A stretch of DNA of 64,000 nt from SG8-30 sp963715485 (GTDB lineage: Bacteria; Pseudomonadota; Gammaproteobacteria; Steroidobacterales; Steroidobacteraceae), in NCBI GenBank assembly GCA_963715485.1, contig OY970244.1, positions 186,001 through 250,000 on the forward strand. Reading direction: 5' to 3'. Shown here piece after piece: positions 24,730-34,407 of this stretch (position 1 is the stretch's first letter; each line of letters starts with the position of its first letter). Under the pieces are notes generated by a model. That model saw nothing but the letters and a program-made list of their open reading frames with translations. It did not search any database and had not been told where the DNA came from. A program made the position numbers and the translations under genes.

Positions 24730-25710
24730 ATGAGCGTCACGCCACCGGAACAGGACGGCCCGGCCAGCACGTCGGATGCCGAACCGACGCAGCCTGTCTT
24801 GGCGCCGGCTCCGGTCCACCGCCGTTGCGTTGCCAGGACTGCGGCAGCGTGCTGACCGGCCACTATTGCGCCGAGTGCGGCCAGCCGGCCGAGGTTCGGG
24901 TGCTAGCGGTGCACGACGTCTTGCACGACGTCGTTCACTCCGCCCTGCATCTCGACTCTCGCGTGTGGCGAACGCTGCACGCGCTGGTGCTGAAGCCGGG
25001 CGAGTTGACCAACGCGTTCATCCGCGGGCAGCGCCAGCGTTACCTGCCGCCTTTCCGTCTCTACCTGATCCTCAGCGTGATGTTCTTCGCCGTGTCCGCC
25101 CTGCTGCCTTCCGGACAGTGGCTGCACGTGAACGAGCAGGGCGACACGGTCGTCGCCTACGGCCCCTCCAGCCCGGAGGGGGACGGCGCCCCCGTGGAAA
25201 CCCCGGAGGCCGGAGACGACCTGCAGATCGACGTGCCCGGGGCCGATTGGCTCGAGTCCACGGCTGGAAGCCGCGTCGCAGAAGGTGATGGCCGACGGTG
25301 GCCGCCGCCTCGGGAACATGTTCATCCAGACGGCGCCCAGGCTGATGTTCTTCTTCCTGCCGCTGATGGCGGCGGTGGCGCTGCTGTTCTACTGGCGGCC
25401 GCGCCGATTGTATGCCGAGCACCTCGTCTTCTTCCTGCACGCGCACGCCTTCGTGTTCCTGTGGCTGGCCACCACGTCGGTGATCAACGCTGTCGCCACG
25501 CTCGACCTGCCGCTGGTCGGCCTGCTCGGGATCGTGACCCTCGTGCTGATGGCCTACCTGCCGTGGTACGTGTTCCGTGCGATGCGCGTCGTCTACGGCG
25601 AAGGTCGGCTGCGTACCGGCCTGAAGTTCACCACGCTGTCCTTTGTCTATTTCGTCCTGCTCGGCATCACCATGCTGGCCGGTGTGGTCTACTCGATGCT
25701 GTCGCTGTAG
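24730..25710 (+). CDS. DUF3667 zinc-ribbon membrane protein, frame broken
   Basis: The recognisable body has a four-Cys zinc ribbon (CQDCGSVLTGHYCAECGQPAE), then HDVLHDVVHSALHLDSRVWRT and KPGELTNAFIRGQRQRYLPPF, the DUF3667 core, followed by a first membrane helix (LYLILSVMFFAVSALL). The frame then shifts near 25265 and resumes with LEAASQKVMADGGRRLGNMF and four further membrane helices to the TAG at 25708. The proposed N-terminus (ATG 24730) joins the zinc ribbon only through another shift near 24815, possibly a one-base loss (APAPV|PPLRCQDC). Function unknown. Confidence 0.7.
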
Positions 25711-25796
25711 CCGCCGGGCTCGGCGCCCCGGCCGCCCCGCTTCGGCCCCTTTCTGGAGCCCGGACCCGCTTCGCGACCGCGGGGTATGCTTGGCAC

Positions 25797-26970
25797 ATGA
25801 ACGGCCGGGCGATCCTGCACGTGGACATGGACGCCTTCTACGCGTCGGTCGAGGCCCACGACGACCCGTCGCTGGCGGGAAAGCCGCTGCTCGTCGGCGG
25901 CACCGGAGGCCGTGGCGTGGTCGCCGCGGCGAGCTACGAAGCGCGACGCTTCGGGATCCACTCCGCGATGCCGATGCGTGAGGCCCTGCGGCGCTGTCCG
26001 CACGCCGTCTGCGTGCGGCCGCGGATGGCGCGCTACAAGGAGGTCTCGCGCGAGGTGTTCGCCGTCTTCGGTGAGTTCACGGACCTGGTGCAGGGGCTGT
26101 CCCTGGACGAGGCCTTCCTGGACGTCACCGGAAGCCGATCGCTGCACGGCTCGCCCGAGACGATGGCACGCGAGATCAAGCATCGCATCCGGTCCCGCAC
26201 CGGGCTCACCGCGTCCGTCGGCGTGGCGCCCAACAAGCTGCTGGCCAAGCTTGCCTCGGAAATGGACAAGCCGGACGGGCTGACCGTGATCCGCGCGGAA
26301 GGAAGCGCAGGCGATCCTGGACCCGTTGCCGGTCGGGAGACTGTCCGGCATCGGGAGGAAGACGGCCGCCCGACTGGAGGAACAGGGGATCTTCACGCTC
26401 GGCCAGCTGCGCGCCGCGCCCGAGTCGGTCCTGTGGCCACTGTTCGGGCGCGACACCCGGACCATGCGCGACCGCGCCGCCGGCATCGACGAGCGCCCGG
26501 TCGTGGCGGAGGTCGAGGAACAGCAGATCAGCTCCGAGGAGACCTTCGACACTGACATCACGGACCGCGACGCCCTTCGCGGCCACCTGGCGCGCCTGGC
26601 GGACCGGACGACGGGGCGGCTTCGTGCAAAGGGCATGCAGGCCGGGCTGGTCGTGATCAAGGTCCGCCAGCGCGACTTCACGACGTTCACGCGACAGAAG
26701 AGCTTCAGCCCGCCGACGGACGAGACGCGACTCGTCGTGTCGGTCGCCACCGCGCTGCTGGACACGTGGTTCGAGGAACACCCGCGCGTCGCGGTGCGCC
26801 TGCTCGGGGTCGGCGTCGGACATCTTGCACCGGCAGACCAGCTCGATCTCTTCGCCGCAGGCCCGGGTCCGGCCCGCACCGGACTCGACCAGGCCCTCGA
26901 CGGCATCCGCAGCCGCTTCGGCACGACGGCAGTCCGCCGCGGATCGGCGCTGCACGACGACCAGGACTGA
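25797..26970 (+). CDS. dinB: DNA polymerase IV (Y family), frame broken once
   Basis: About 390 residues. Catalytic motifs LHVDMDAFYASVEAHDD at the N-terminus and LSLDEAFLDVTGSRSL; the thumb helix-hairpin-helix (GRLSGIGRKTAARLEEQGI) and little-finger domain follow. The frame shifts at about 26305 (VIRAE, then EAQAILDPLPVGRL); removing one A from GCGGAAGGAAGCG repairs it. An error-prone lesion-bypass polymerase. No LexA box is evident in the 86 bp upstream. Confidence 0.9.
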
Positions 26971-27072
26971 TCCACGACCGGATCCTGTTGCGCCGCAACA
27001 GCAGTTTGGCCGCCGGCCCTCGACTCGGGCAAACTGTCGGACCCGGATACCGGGAAGCCGCAACGAGACGGC

Positions 27073-28734
27073 ATGTACGAAAAGTTCTTCGGGCTCAGCG
27101 AGAAGCCCTTCGCCATCACGCCTGATCCGCGCTACCTGTTCCTCAGCGAACGGCATGCGGAGGCGCTGGCGCACCTGGCCTATGGCATCCAGGAAGCGGG
27201 CGGCTTCGTCCAGCTCACCGGCGAGGTCGGCACCGGCAAGACCATGGTGGTGCGCAGCCTGCTGCAGCAGCTGCCCGCCAACTGCGACATGGCGCTGATC
27301 CTGAACCCGCGCATCACGCCGGCCGAGTTCCTGCTGGCCATCTGCGACGAGCTGCACGTGCGGGTCCCGGAGCGGTTCGAGGCCAGCGTGAAGGGCCTGG
27401 TGGACCTGCTGACCCGCTTCCTGCTCGACGCGCATGCACGCGGCAGGCGCGTCGTGGTGATGGTGGACGAGGCGCAGAACCTGAGCCCCGACGTACTGGA
27501 GCAGGTGCGGCTGCTGACCAACCTCGAGACCGCGACCCAGAAACTGCTGCAGATCATCCTGGTCGGCCAGCCCGAGCTGCGCGAGGTGCTCGGCCGCTCG
27601 GAACTGCGCCAGCTTGCGCAACGGATCACCGGGCGCTACCACCTCGAGGCGCTGACGCGTCCCGAGACCCTGGCCTACGTCCGCCACCGCATGCGCGTCG
27701 CGGGCGCGACCTCGGACATCTTCACTGCGGGCGCCCTGCGCGAGGTGCATCGCCTGTCCGGCGGCATCCCGCGCATCGTCAACGTCATCTGCGACCGCGC
27801 GCTGCTCGGGGCGTTCACGCGGGAAGAGCACCGGGTCACGGGCGCGCTGGTCCGCCAGGCCGCCTCCGAGGTCTATGGACGGCCGATGATGGCGCCGTGG
27901 GTGCGATGGGCCTCGGGCGCCGCGGCCGTGGCGGGCGTCGTGCTGCTGGCCACGGTGCTGTGGAAGGTCTGGCCCTCGGAGGAGGCCGCTGCGCCCACCG
28001 TCGCGACCGCCGCCGTGCCCGAGCCGGCCGGAACCGCAGCCGGACCCGTCCCGCCGGTCGCCGGGGAGGCGGTGCCACCTGATGAACCGACGCTGCAGGA
28101 CCTGGCGGCGATCCTGGCCCTGGCGCCGGGCGAGACGACGACCGACACGGCCTTCACTCAGCTGCTCGGCCTCTGGGGCGCGAGCTACGATCCGGCGGCA
28201 GGCCGTCCCTGCGACCAGGTCGCGGAGCAGGGCCTGCAATGCATGGCGGACTTCGGCAGCTTTGCGCAACTGAAGCTGATCAACCGCCCGGCGATCCTGT
28301 CGCTGACCGACGCTGCCGGCGCAGAGCACCAGGTCGTGCTCGAGTCGCTGTCCGGGGACCAGGCGCGCATCGCCGTGGGGGAGGCTCGCTACGACATCAG
28401 CATGGCCGAGCTGGCCGCGCACTGGTTCGGCGAGTACCTCGTCGTCTGGCGCCCGAGCATCCCGATGGCCAGGCAGCTCAGCCTCGGGATGCGCGGTGAC
28501 GAAGTGCGCTGGCTGCGCGAGGCGCTGTCGCAGCTCGAGGGCACGCAGGTGAACGCCGCCCGGCCCGATGTGTTCGATGACGGCCTCGTCCGGCTGGTCG
28601 AGGACTTCCAGCGCAGCCGCAGGCTGACCGCGGACGGGATTGCCGGCGTAAAGACCCAGCTCGTGCTCGACTCCGCGCTCGGTACACCGGGAACCCCGAC
28701 GCTGGATGCCGTCGGCAACGGAGGCGCAGCTTGA
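27073..28734 (+). CDS. ExeA/GspA-like AAA ATPase with peptidoglycan-binding C-terminus
   Basis: 553 residues: AAA domain with FGLSEKPFAITPDPRYLF, Walker A GEVGTGKT at residues 50-57 and Walker B VVVMVDEAQNLSPD; one membrane helix (about 278-298, SGAAAVAGVVLLATVLWKVW); a periplasmic region with a C39-like/linker segment; and a C-terminal peptidoglycan-binding repeat (LSLGMRGDEVRWLREAL, FDDGLVRLVEDFQRSRRLTADG). ExeA uses ATP to help place the type II secretin through peptidoglycan. It is followed by a GspB-like gene in a TTGA overlap. Confidence 0.88.
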   Translation: MYEKFFGLSEKPFAITPDPRYLFLSERHAEALAHLAYGIQEAGGFVQLTGEVGTGKTMVVRSLLQQLPANCDMALILNPRITPAEFLLAICDELHVRVPERFEASVKGLVDLLTRFLLDAHARGRRVVVMVDEAQNLSPDVLEQVRLLTNLETATQKLLQIILVGQPELREVLGRSELRQLAQRITGRYHLEALTRPETLAYVRHRMRVAGATSDIFTAGALREVHRLSGGIPRIVNVICDRALLGAFTREEHRVTGALVRQAASEVYGRPMMAPWVRWASGAAAVAGVVLLATVLWKVWPSEEAAAPTVATAAVPEPAGTAAGPVPPVAGEAVPPDEPTLQDLAAILALAPGETTTDTAFTQLLGLWGASYDPAAGRPCDQVAEQGLQCMADFGSFAQLKLINRPAILSLTDAAGAEHQVVLESLSGDQARIAVGEARYDISMAELAAHWFGEYLVVWRPSIPMARQLSLGMRGDEVRWLREALSQLEGTQVNAARPDVFDDGLVRLVEDFQRSRRLTADGIAGVKTQLVLDSALGTPGTPTLDAVGNGGAA

Positions 28735-29429
28735 GCTTCATCCTCGAGGCACTGCGCAAGTCCGAGCACGAGCGCCAGCGGCAGGCCGGTCCGGCCGTCG
28801 CGGAGATACCGATCGTCCGGCCGCCGTCGCGCCTGCCGGTGGCGCTGATCGCCATCGGCTTGTTGCTTGCGATAAACCTGGCCGTACTGCTCTTCTTCCT
28901 GCTGCGCAACGACGCACCGCAAGTCATCCGTGAGGAGCCGGTGGCCGTCGAACCCGGGCCCGGATCAGAAGCCACGGATCGCCCTGCCCCGGTGGTGCGC
29001 TCGATCCAGCCGCCGCCGCCCCCGGCCGTCGATGCGCCCCCCTCGCGCGAAGTCCGGCCGCTGGCCGATGTGGCAGCCCCCGAGCCGGAAGCAACACCGA
29101 TGCGCGATGCGCCCGAGGCCCCGGACCCGATGCTGTTGCCGCCCGCGCCGACGCCGCAAGTCACTTACGCCGAGCCGCCACCCGCCGTCGGAAGCAATGC
29201 GCCGCCTCGCCTCGACACCCTGCCAGCCCAGGCCACCGCGGGCCTGCCGGCACTCAACCTCGACCTGCACATCTACGCCGACGACCCCGCGCAGCGCGCC
29301 GCCTTCATCAATGGCCGACGCTACCGCGAGGGCGATACCCTGCCCGAGGGTGTCGAGGTCCGGTCGATCACGCCCGAAGGCGCCGTGCTGCAGTACCGCG
29401 GCCAGCGCTTCCTGCTGTCCAGGCAATAG
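28731..29429 (+). CDS. GspB/ExeB-like type II secretion assembly protein
   Basis: 232 residues. SFILEALRKSEHERQR at the N-terminus (the typical GspB start), one membrane helix (LIAIGLLLAINLAVLLFFLL, about 43-62), a long Pro/Ala-rich periplasmic linker, and a C-terminal T2SSB domain (LDLHIYADDPAQRAAFINGR, EGVEVRSITPEGAVLQYRG). The TTG start overlaps the gspA-like stop; GGAGG lies 9 nt upstream. No other gsp genes are in the window. Confidence 0.85.
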   Translation: MSFILEALRKSEHERQRQAGPAVAEIPIVRPPSRLPVALIAIGLLLAINLAVLLFFLLRNDAPQVIREEPVAVEPGPGSEATDRPAPVVRSIQPPPPPAVDAPPSREVRPLADVAAPEPEATPMRDAPEAPDPMLLPPAPTPQVTYAEPPPAVGSNAPPRLDTLPAQATAGLPALNLDLHIYADDPAQRAAFINGRRYREGDTLPEGVEVRSITPEGAVLQYRGQRFLLSRQ

Positions 29430-29437
29430 CGCCGGGG

Positions 29438-31255
29438 ATGAGTGCGATCGTCGCCCCTGCGGACGCACTGGACGGCGCGCGGCTCGCACTGGCGCTGCGC
29501 GCGGGCATCCTGCGCCTGCTGTCGCGCGAGGAAGTGATCAACAAGATCAACGTGTTCCCCGTGCCGGACGGCGACACGGGCACCAACCTCGCCCTGACCC
29601 TGCATGCGGTGCTGACCAGCCTGCGTAGCCAGCCGGACGACCATGCCGGGCGCCTGCTGGTGCGGGCCGCCGACGCGGCGCTCGACGGCGCGCGCGGAAA
29701 TTCCGGCGCCATCCTCGCGCAGTTCCTGCTCGGGGTCGGTGACCGCGCCGGGCACCTCCAGGCACTCGACACGGAACAGTTCGCCGCGGCCGTCACGGAC
29801 GGGGCCAGCTATGCCCGGGATGCGATGAGCGAACCGCGCGAAGGCACGATCCTGACGGTGCTCTCCGACTTCGCGCACGAGGTGCGCGAGCAGGTAGCCA
29901 CGCACGGTGTCAACGACTTCCGCCGCCTTTTCGGGCAGGCACTGCAGCGGGCGCGCCGCTCGCTCGAGGCCACCACGGGCCAGCTTGAGGCGCTGCGCAA
30001 GGCCAACGTGGTGGATGCCGGCGCGCTCGGCTTCGTCGAGTTGATCGCGGGCATGTACGACTTCCTCGAGACCGGCGCAGTCGCAGCCGATGACGCGATC
30101 GTGCGCGTGCTGCACGAGGAACAGTCGGCGGCCGGCGAGGAGCAGGACCTGACCCACCGTTACTGCACCGAGTGCATCGTCTCCGGTGAGCAGATCGACC
30201 GCCGGCACCTGCGCGAGCAGCTCTCCGCCATCGGATCGAGCCTTGTCGTCGCCGGCACCGTGACGAAGGCCAAGGTGCACGTCCACGTCAACGACCCGGC
30301 GGAAGTGTTCCGCATTGCCGCGGAGTTCGGCACCGTCAGCGGCGAGAAGGCCGACGACATGGAACGCCAGCAGGACGCCGCCCACCACGGCTCCCGCCGT
30401 TCGGTCGCGGTCGTCGTCGACTCCGCGGCCGACCTGCCTGACGATGCGCTCGAGCGGCTCGACATCCACATGGTGCCGGTGCGCATCCACTTCGGTCCGC
30501 ACAGCTACCTCGACAAGGTCAGCCTGACCGCGGAGCAGTTCTTCCACGAACTCGCCACCAACCCGGAGCACCCGAAGACCTCACAGCCCCCGCCCGGCGA
30601 CTTCCGCCGGGCGTTCGAGTTCCTCGGCTCCCACTACGAAGGCGTCGTCTACGTCGGCCTGACCGCCCGTGCCAGCGGCACGTTCCAGTCGGCGCTGTCG
30701 GCTGCCGACCGGTGCCGCAGCCACGGCCGGGTGGTGTGCATCGACTCGATGAACGCCTCGCTCGGGCAGGGCCTCATCGCGATGACCGCGGCTGCCGCTG
30801 CCGAGCGCGGCGGCAGCGTGGAGGAGGTGGAGCGCGCCGTCGTGGCAGCCCGCTCGAAGACGCTCACCTTCGCCAGCCTGACGACGCTCGAGTACGCGGT
30901 GCGAGGCGGCCGCGTGCCGGCCTGGGCGAAGCGCGTCGCCGACCTGCTGCACGTGATGCCGCTGCTGGCCGTGTTCCCCGACGGACGCGTGTCCATCGGC
31001 GGCGTGCTGTTCGGCCGGCGCGACCTCACCGCCAAGTTCGCCCGCTTCGTGCGCAAGCGCATCGCGGCAGACCGCCGCTGGCGGCTGGCCGTCGGCCACG
31101 CCAACGCGCCGCAGGAAGCCGAACGGCTGCGCGCGCTGATCCGCAAGGGGCTCGACAACGTGGACGAGGGCTTCATCATCCCGATCGGCACCGCGCTCGG
31201 CGTGCATGGCGGCCCCGGCTGCCTGGTCGTCGCCGTGCAGGAGCAGGACACGTGA
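29438..31255 (+). CDS. Fused fatty-acid kinase: FakA (DhaL + C-terminal domain) and FakB/DegV in one chain
   Basis: 605 residues in three parts. DhaL kinase domain, about 1-205, with FPVPDGDTGTNLALTLHAV (PDGDTGTN at 43-50) and LDGARGNSGAILAQFL. FakA middle/C domain, about 225-315, with HRYCTECIVSG and KAKVHVHVND. DegV/EDD domain, about 325-600, with VVVDSAADLPDD, KTSQPPPGDFRRAFEFL and VYVGLTARASGTFQSA. In Gram-positives FakA phosphorylates a fatty acid held by a separate FakB; here both halves are one polypeptide. It would make acyl-phosphate from exogenous or released fatty acids. The stop overlaps the next start (GTGA). Confidence 0.82.
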   Translation: MSAIVAPADALDGARLALALRAGILRLLSREEVINKINVFPVPDGDTGTNLALTLHAVLTSLRSQPDDHAGRLLVRAADAALDGARGNSGAILAQFLLGVGDRAGHLQALDTEQFAAAVTDGASYARDAMSEPREGTILTVLSDFAHEVREQVATHGVNDFRRLFGQALQRARRSLEATTGQLEALRKANVVDAGALGFVELIAGMYDFLETGAVAADDAIVRVLHEEQSAAGEEQDLTHRYCTECIVSGEQIDRRHLREQLSAIGSSLVVAGTVTKAKVHVHVNDPAEVFRIAAEFGTVSGEKADDMERQQDAAHHGSRRSVAVVVDSAADLPDDALERLDIHMVPVRIHFGPHSYLDKVSLTAEQFFHELATNPEHPKTSQPPPGDFRRAFEFLGSHYEGVVYVGLTARASGTFQSALSAADRCRSHGRVVCIDSMNASLGQGLIAMTAAAAAERGGSVEEVERAVVAARSKTLTFASLTTLEYAVRGGRVPAWAKRVADLLHVMPLLAVFPDGRVSIGGVLFGRRDLTAKFARFVRKRIAADRRWRLAVGHANAPQEAERLRALIRKGLDNVDEGFIIPIGTALGVHGGPGCLVVAVQEQDT

Positions 31256-32380
31256 AGGACCTGCGGCCGGAGACGCTGGCGGTTCACGCCGCACGTGCCC
31301 CCGATCCCGGCACCGGCGCGGTTGCACCGCCGCTGCACCTGTCGACGACCTTCGAGCGCGCGCCGGATGGCGACTATCCCCACGGGTTCCAGTACGGCCG
31401 CTCCGGCAATCCGACCCGCGAGGCGCTGGAGCGGGCCATCGCCGTGCTCGAGGGCGCCGCCGAGGCGTTGTGCTTTGCCTCCGGCACCGCCGCTTCCATG
31501 GCAGCGTTTGCGTTGCTGCGGCCCGGCGACCATGTCGTGGCGCCAACGGAGTGCTATTACGGCACCATCAGGCAGCTGCGCGAACTCGTCGGGACGATGG
31601 GCGTGAGCATCACGCTGGCTGACGCCTGGGACCGCGAGGCGCTGGAGAATGCGTGGACCCCGGCCACCCGCATGCTGTGGATCGAGACGCCTTCGAACCC
31701 GCGGCTGCGGATCACCGACATCGCGGCCGCCGCACAGATGGCGCACGCGCGCGGCGCGCTGCTTGCCTGCGACAGCACCTTCGCGACACCGGTCCTGCAG
31801 CAGCCGCTGGCGCTCGGCGCCGACATCGTGATGCACTCCACCACCAAGTTCCTCGCCGGCCACAGCGACGTCACCGGGGGCGTGCTGGCCGTACGGGAGC
31901 GCGGTGAGACGCTGCAGGCGCTGCGGAACTACCAGCATCAGGCCGGCGCGGTACCTTCGCCGTTCGACTGCTGGATGATCCGGCGCAGCATCATGACGCT
32001 GCCGCTGCGCGTACGCGCGCAGTCGGAATCTGCCGCGCTGGTGGCCCGGTTCCTGGCCGGGCATCCCGGGGTCGAGCAAGTGCACTACCCGGGCCTCGAG
32101 TCCCACCCCGGCCACGACGTCGCCGCCCGCCAGATGGGCGGCTTCGGCTCGATGCTGTCGTTCGAGGTCGCGGGCGGGGCACCATCGGCCATGCAGGTCG
32201 CAGCCCGCATGCGTCTGTTCACCCGCGCAACCAGTCTCGGCAGCGTCGAGAGCCTGGTCGAGCATCGCGCTTCGATCGAAGGGCCGCACACTCCGCACGC
32301 CGCAGGGATTGCTGCGGCTGTCGATCGGCCTCGAGCATCCCGACGACCTGATCGCCGACCTCGCGCAGGCGTTGCCCTGA
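31252..32380 (+). CDS. Cys/Met-metabolism PLP-dependent enzyme (cystathionine gamma-lyase/synthase group), frame broken near the end
   Basis: About 375 residues from a GTG at 31252. Landmarks: TLAVHAARAPDPGTGAVAPP, YGRSGNPTREALERAIAVLE, the PLP lysine in HSTTKFLAGHSDVTGG, and ATSLGSVESLVEHRAS. The frame shifts near 32295 and finishes TPQGLLRLSIGLEHPDDL to TGA 32378-32380, which lies in the palindromic element starting at 32377. Exact reaction (gamma-lyase, gamma-synthase or methionine gamma-lyase) is not decidable by eye. Confidence 0.85.
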
Positions 32381-32481
32381 AAAAGGAAAACAGGGACATT
32401 CCTATTTTCCCTTTCTCTGAAAACGGCGCTGACCCAGTCATTTAGCCGAGAAGGGAAAATAGGAATGTCCCCTGTTTTCAG
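32377..32481. repeat. Palindromic REP-like element 1
   Basis: Arms CTGAAAA...CAGGGACATTCCTATTTTCC and its complement (right arm 32448-32481) enclose a ~35-bp loop. The element supplies the stop codon of the preceding PLP gene. It is directly followed by GGTTGCGGACCCTT, a sequence also present in the palindrome at 61734-61781. Confidence 0.8.
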
Positions 32482-32595
32482 GTTGCGGACCCTTCTTGAT
32501 CGACTCTTGGCATCGCCGGGCGCGATCGTTTAAGGTGTCGGCAGCCGGGGGGGCGTTCCGGCCGCATCCAGACCACACAAGATAAAGCGGCATCC

Positions 32596-34407
32596 ATGCA
32601 TCCAGCTGCGCGACAAGCGCTCGAGGAAGCAATCGTTCATTCGTTTGCGGTGGCACCCGCCGACGCGGCGGCCGTGCTGCAAGCGTTGCATCCGGTCGTG
32701 CTCGCAGGCGGCGAGTGGCTGTTCCGCCAGGGTGATGACGGGGATTCCCTCTTCCTGCTGGCGCGCGGACGGCTGCAGGTCTGGATCGAGGGCGACAACG
32801 GCGCTGCGGGCAAGCCGGTGCTGGTCGCCGAGGTCGGCCCGGGCGAGACCGTCGGCGAGATCAGCCTGCTCACCGGCGGCCCGCGCTCCGCCAGCCTGCG
32901 CGCCGTGCGTGACAGCCTGTTGCTGCGCATGGACGCCGCCGCCTTCGATCGCCTGGGCCGGGAGCGCCCGCAGATCGTGCGCCAGGTCGCCGGCGGCATC
33001 GCTTCGAGGCTGCGTGACCGCAGCCTCGGCAAGACCGGCGTGCGCCGCGGGTTCCGTACCCTCGCCGTGGTGCCACTCGACCCGGGAACGAGCGACCTGG
33101 CCCATCGTCTCGGCGAGGCGCTGGCGCATCGGGCGCCGACGCAGGTCCTCACGTCCTCGGGCCTGCGCGCGCTCGGTGCGCCAGCGCTGCCCACCGAACA
33201 CCATCACGAGGTGTCCCTCGGCCTGACCGAGTGGCTCGCCGACCAGGAGGAACGGCATCGCTACGTGCTGTTCGTGGCGGACGGGCACGACACCGTCTGG
33301 TCACGGTTGGCGCTGCGCCATGCGGACGCGGTGCTCTGGCTCGCGCGGGCGGACGGGGACCCCGGCCGCAGGCCGCTCGAGGAATCCCTGGCGGCGACCG
33401 GCAGCGACCACGGCGCACTGCATGCCCTGGTCCTGCAGCACCCGGGACAGCCGCCGCGCCTCGACGGGACGGCACGCTGGCTCGCCGGGCGCAGCGTGGA
33501 CCATCATTTTCACGTCCGCGACGGCGTGCCCGGCGACCTCGCCCGCCTCGCGCGGATCGTGATGGGCGAGGCCGTGGGCCTGGTGCTGGGTGGCGGCGCC
33601 GCGCGCGGCTTCGCCCACATCGGCGTTTACCGGGCGCTGCACGAGGCCGGGATCCCGGTCGACTGGGTCGGCGGGGCCAGCATCGGCGCGGTCTTCGGCG
33701 CGCCGATGGCGATGGGCATGCCCCCGCGGGAGATCGAGGACCAGGCGCGCCGCGCCTTCGTCGACGGCAAGCCATTCAGCGACATGACCGTGCCGGTCCT
33801 GTCGCTGCTCCGCGGCAAGCGCATGGAGCGACTGATCCACGCGCACCTCGAGGGCGACATCGAGGACCTGCCGGTTCCCTTCTTCTGCATCTCCAGCAAC
33901 CTGGGCCGCGGCATCGCACGCCTGCACGACCGCGGCCGCCTGGCGCCCGCGGTGCGCGCAAGCGTCTCGCTCCCCGGCGTCTTCCCGCCAGCGGTCGTGG
34001 ATGGCCAGCTCGCGGTGGACGGCGGCATCCTGGACAACCTGCCGGTCGGGACCATGCAGCGCCAGCCGGTCGGCTGGGTGATCGCGGTGGATGTCACCTC
34101 CAGGCAGGAGTACGCGGTGGACTACGAGCAGGTGCCGTCCCCGTGGGCGGTCCTCGCCAGCCGCTTCCTGCCGTTCATGCCGCGCTATCGCGTGCCGCGC
34201 TTCCTGTCGCTGATGCTCAAGGCGACGGAAATCGGCACCATGGCCGCCGTGCGTGCGGCCGGCGAGCGCGCCGACCTGCTGTTGCGCCCTCCGGTCAGCC
34301 GCTTCAGCCTGACCGACGTGCGTTCCTTCGACGAGATCGTGGAAGCCGGATACCAGCACGCCCGCCAGGCCCTCGAGGACGGCTGGCGCGGCGGGCCGGC
34401 ACGATGA
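32596..34407 (+). CDS. Cyclic-nucleotide-binding patatin-like phospholipase
   Basis: 603 residues. A cNMP-binding domain (about 15-135: LFRQGDDGDSLFLLARGRLQV, GPGETVGEISLLTGGPRSAS), a central region resembling a degenerate Rossmann segment, and a patatin domain from about 325: oxyanion hole LVLGGGAARGFAHIGVYRAL, nucleophile Ser in GGASIGAVFG and catalytic Asp in VDGGILDNLPVG. This layout is that of the NTE/RssA-like esterases that deacylate lysophospholipids. It heads a four-gene operon with a DevBCA exporter (ATGA overlap). Confidence 0.88.
   Translation: MHPAARQALEEAIVHSFAVAPADAAAVLQALHPVVLAGGEWLFRQGDDGDSLFLLARGRLQVWIEGDNGAAGKPVLVAEVGPGETVGEISLLTGGPRSASLRAVRDSLLLRMDAAAFDRLGRERPQIVRQVAGGIASRLRDRSLGKTGVRRGFRTLAVVPLDPGTSDLAHRLGEALAHRAPTQVLTSSGLRALGAPALPTEHHHEVSLGLTEWLADQEERHRYVLFVADGHDTVWSRLALRHADAVLWLARADGDPGRRPLEESLAATGSDHGALHALVLQHPGQPPRLDGTARWLAGRSVDHHFHVRDGVPGDLARLARIVMGEAVGLVLGGGAARGFAHIGVYRALHEAGIPVDWVGGASIGAVFGAPMAMGMPPREIEDQARRAFVDGKPFSDMTVPVLSLLRGKRMERLIHAHLEGDIEDLPVPFFCISSNLGRGIARLHDRGRLAPAVRASVSLPGVFPPAVVDGQLAVDGGILDNLPVGTMQRQPVGWVIAVDVTSRQEYAVDYEQVPSPWAVLASRFLPFMPRYRVPRFLSLMLKATEIGTMAAVRAAGERADLLLRPPVSRFSLTDVRSFDEIVEAGYQHARQALEDGWRGGPAR

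Noticed and set aside
24730..24855. Independent 41-residue protein (MSVTPPEQDGPAST...) before the DUF3667 gene
   Set aside because: It runs directly into the zinc-ribbon sequence of DUF3667 in another frame and has no ribosome site of its own that stands out; treated as the shifted N-terminus.
26971..27072. LexA box or other SOS control near dinB
   Set aside because: No CTGT-N8-ACAG-type palindrome was found around the dinB start or in neighbouring gaps.
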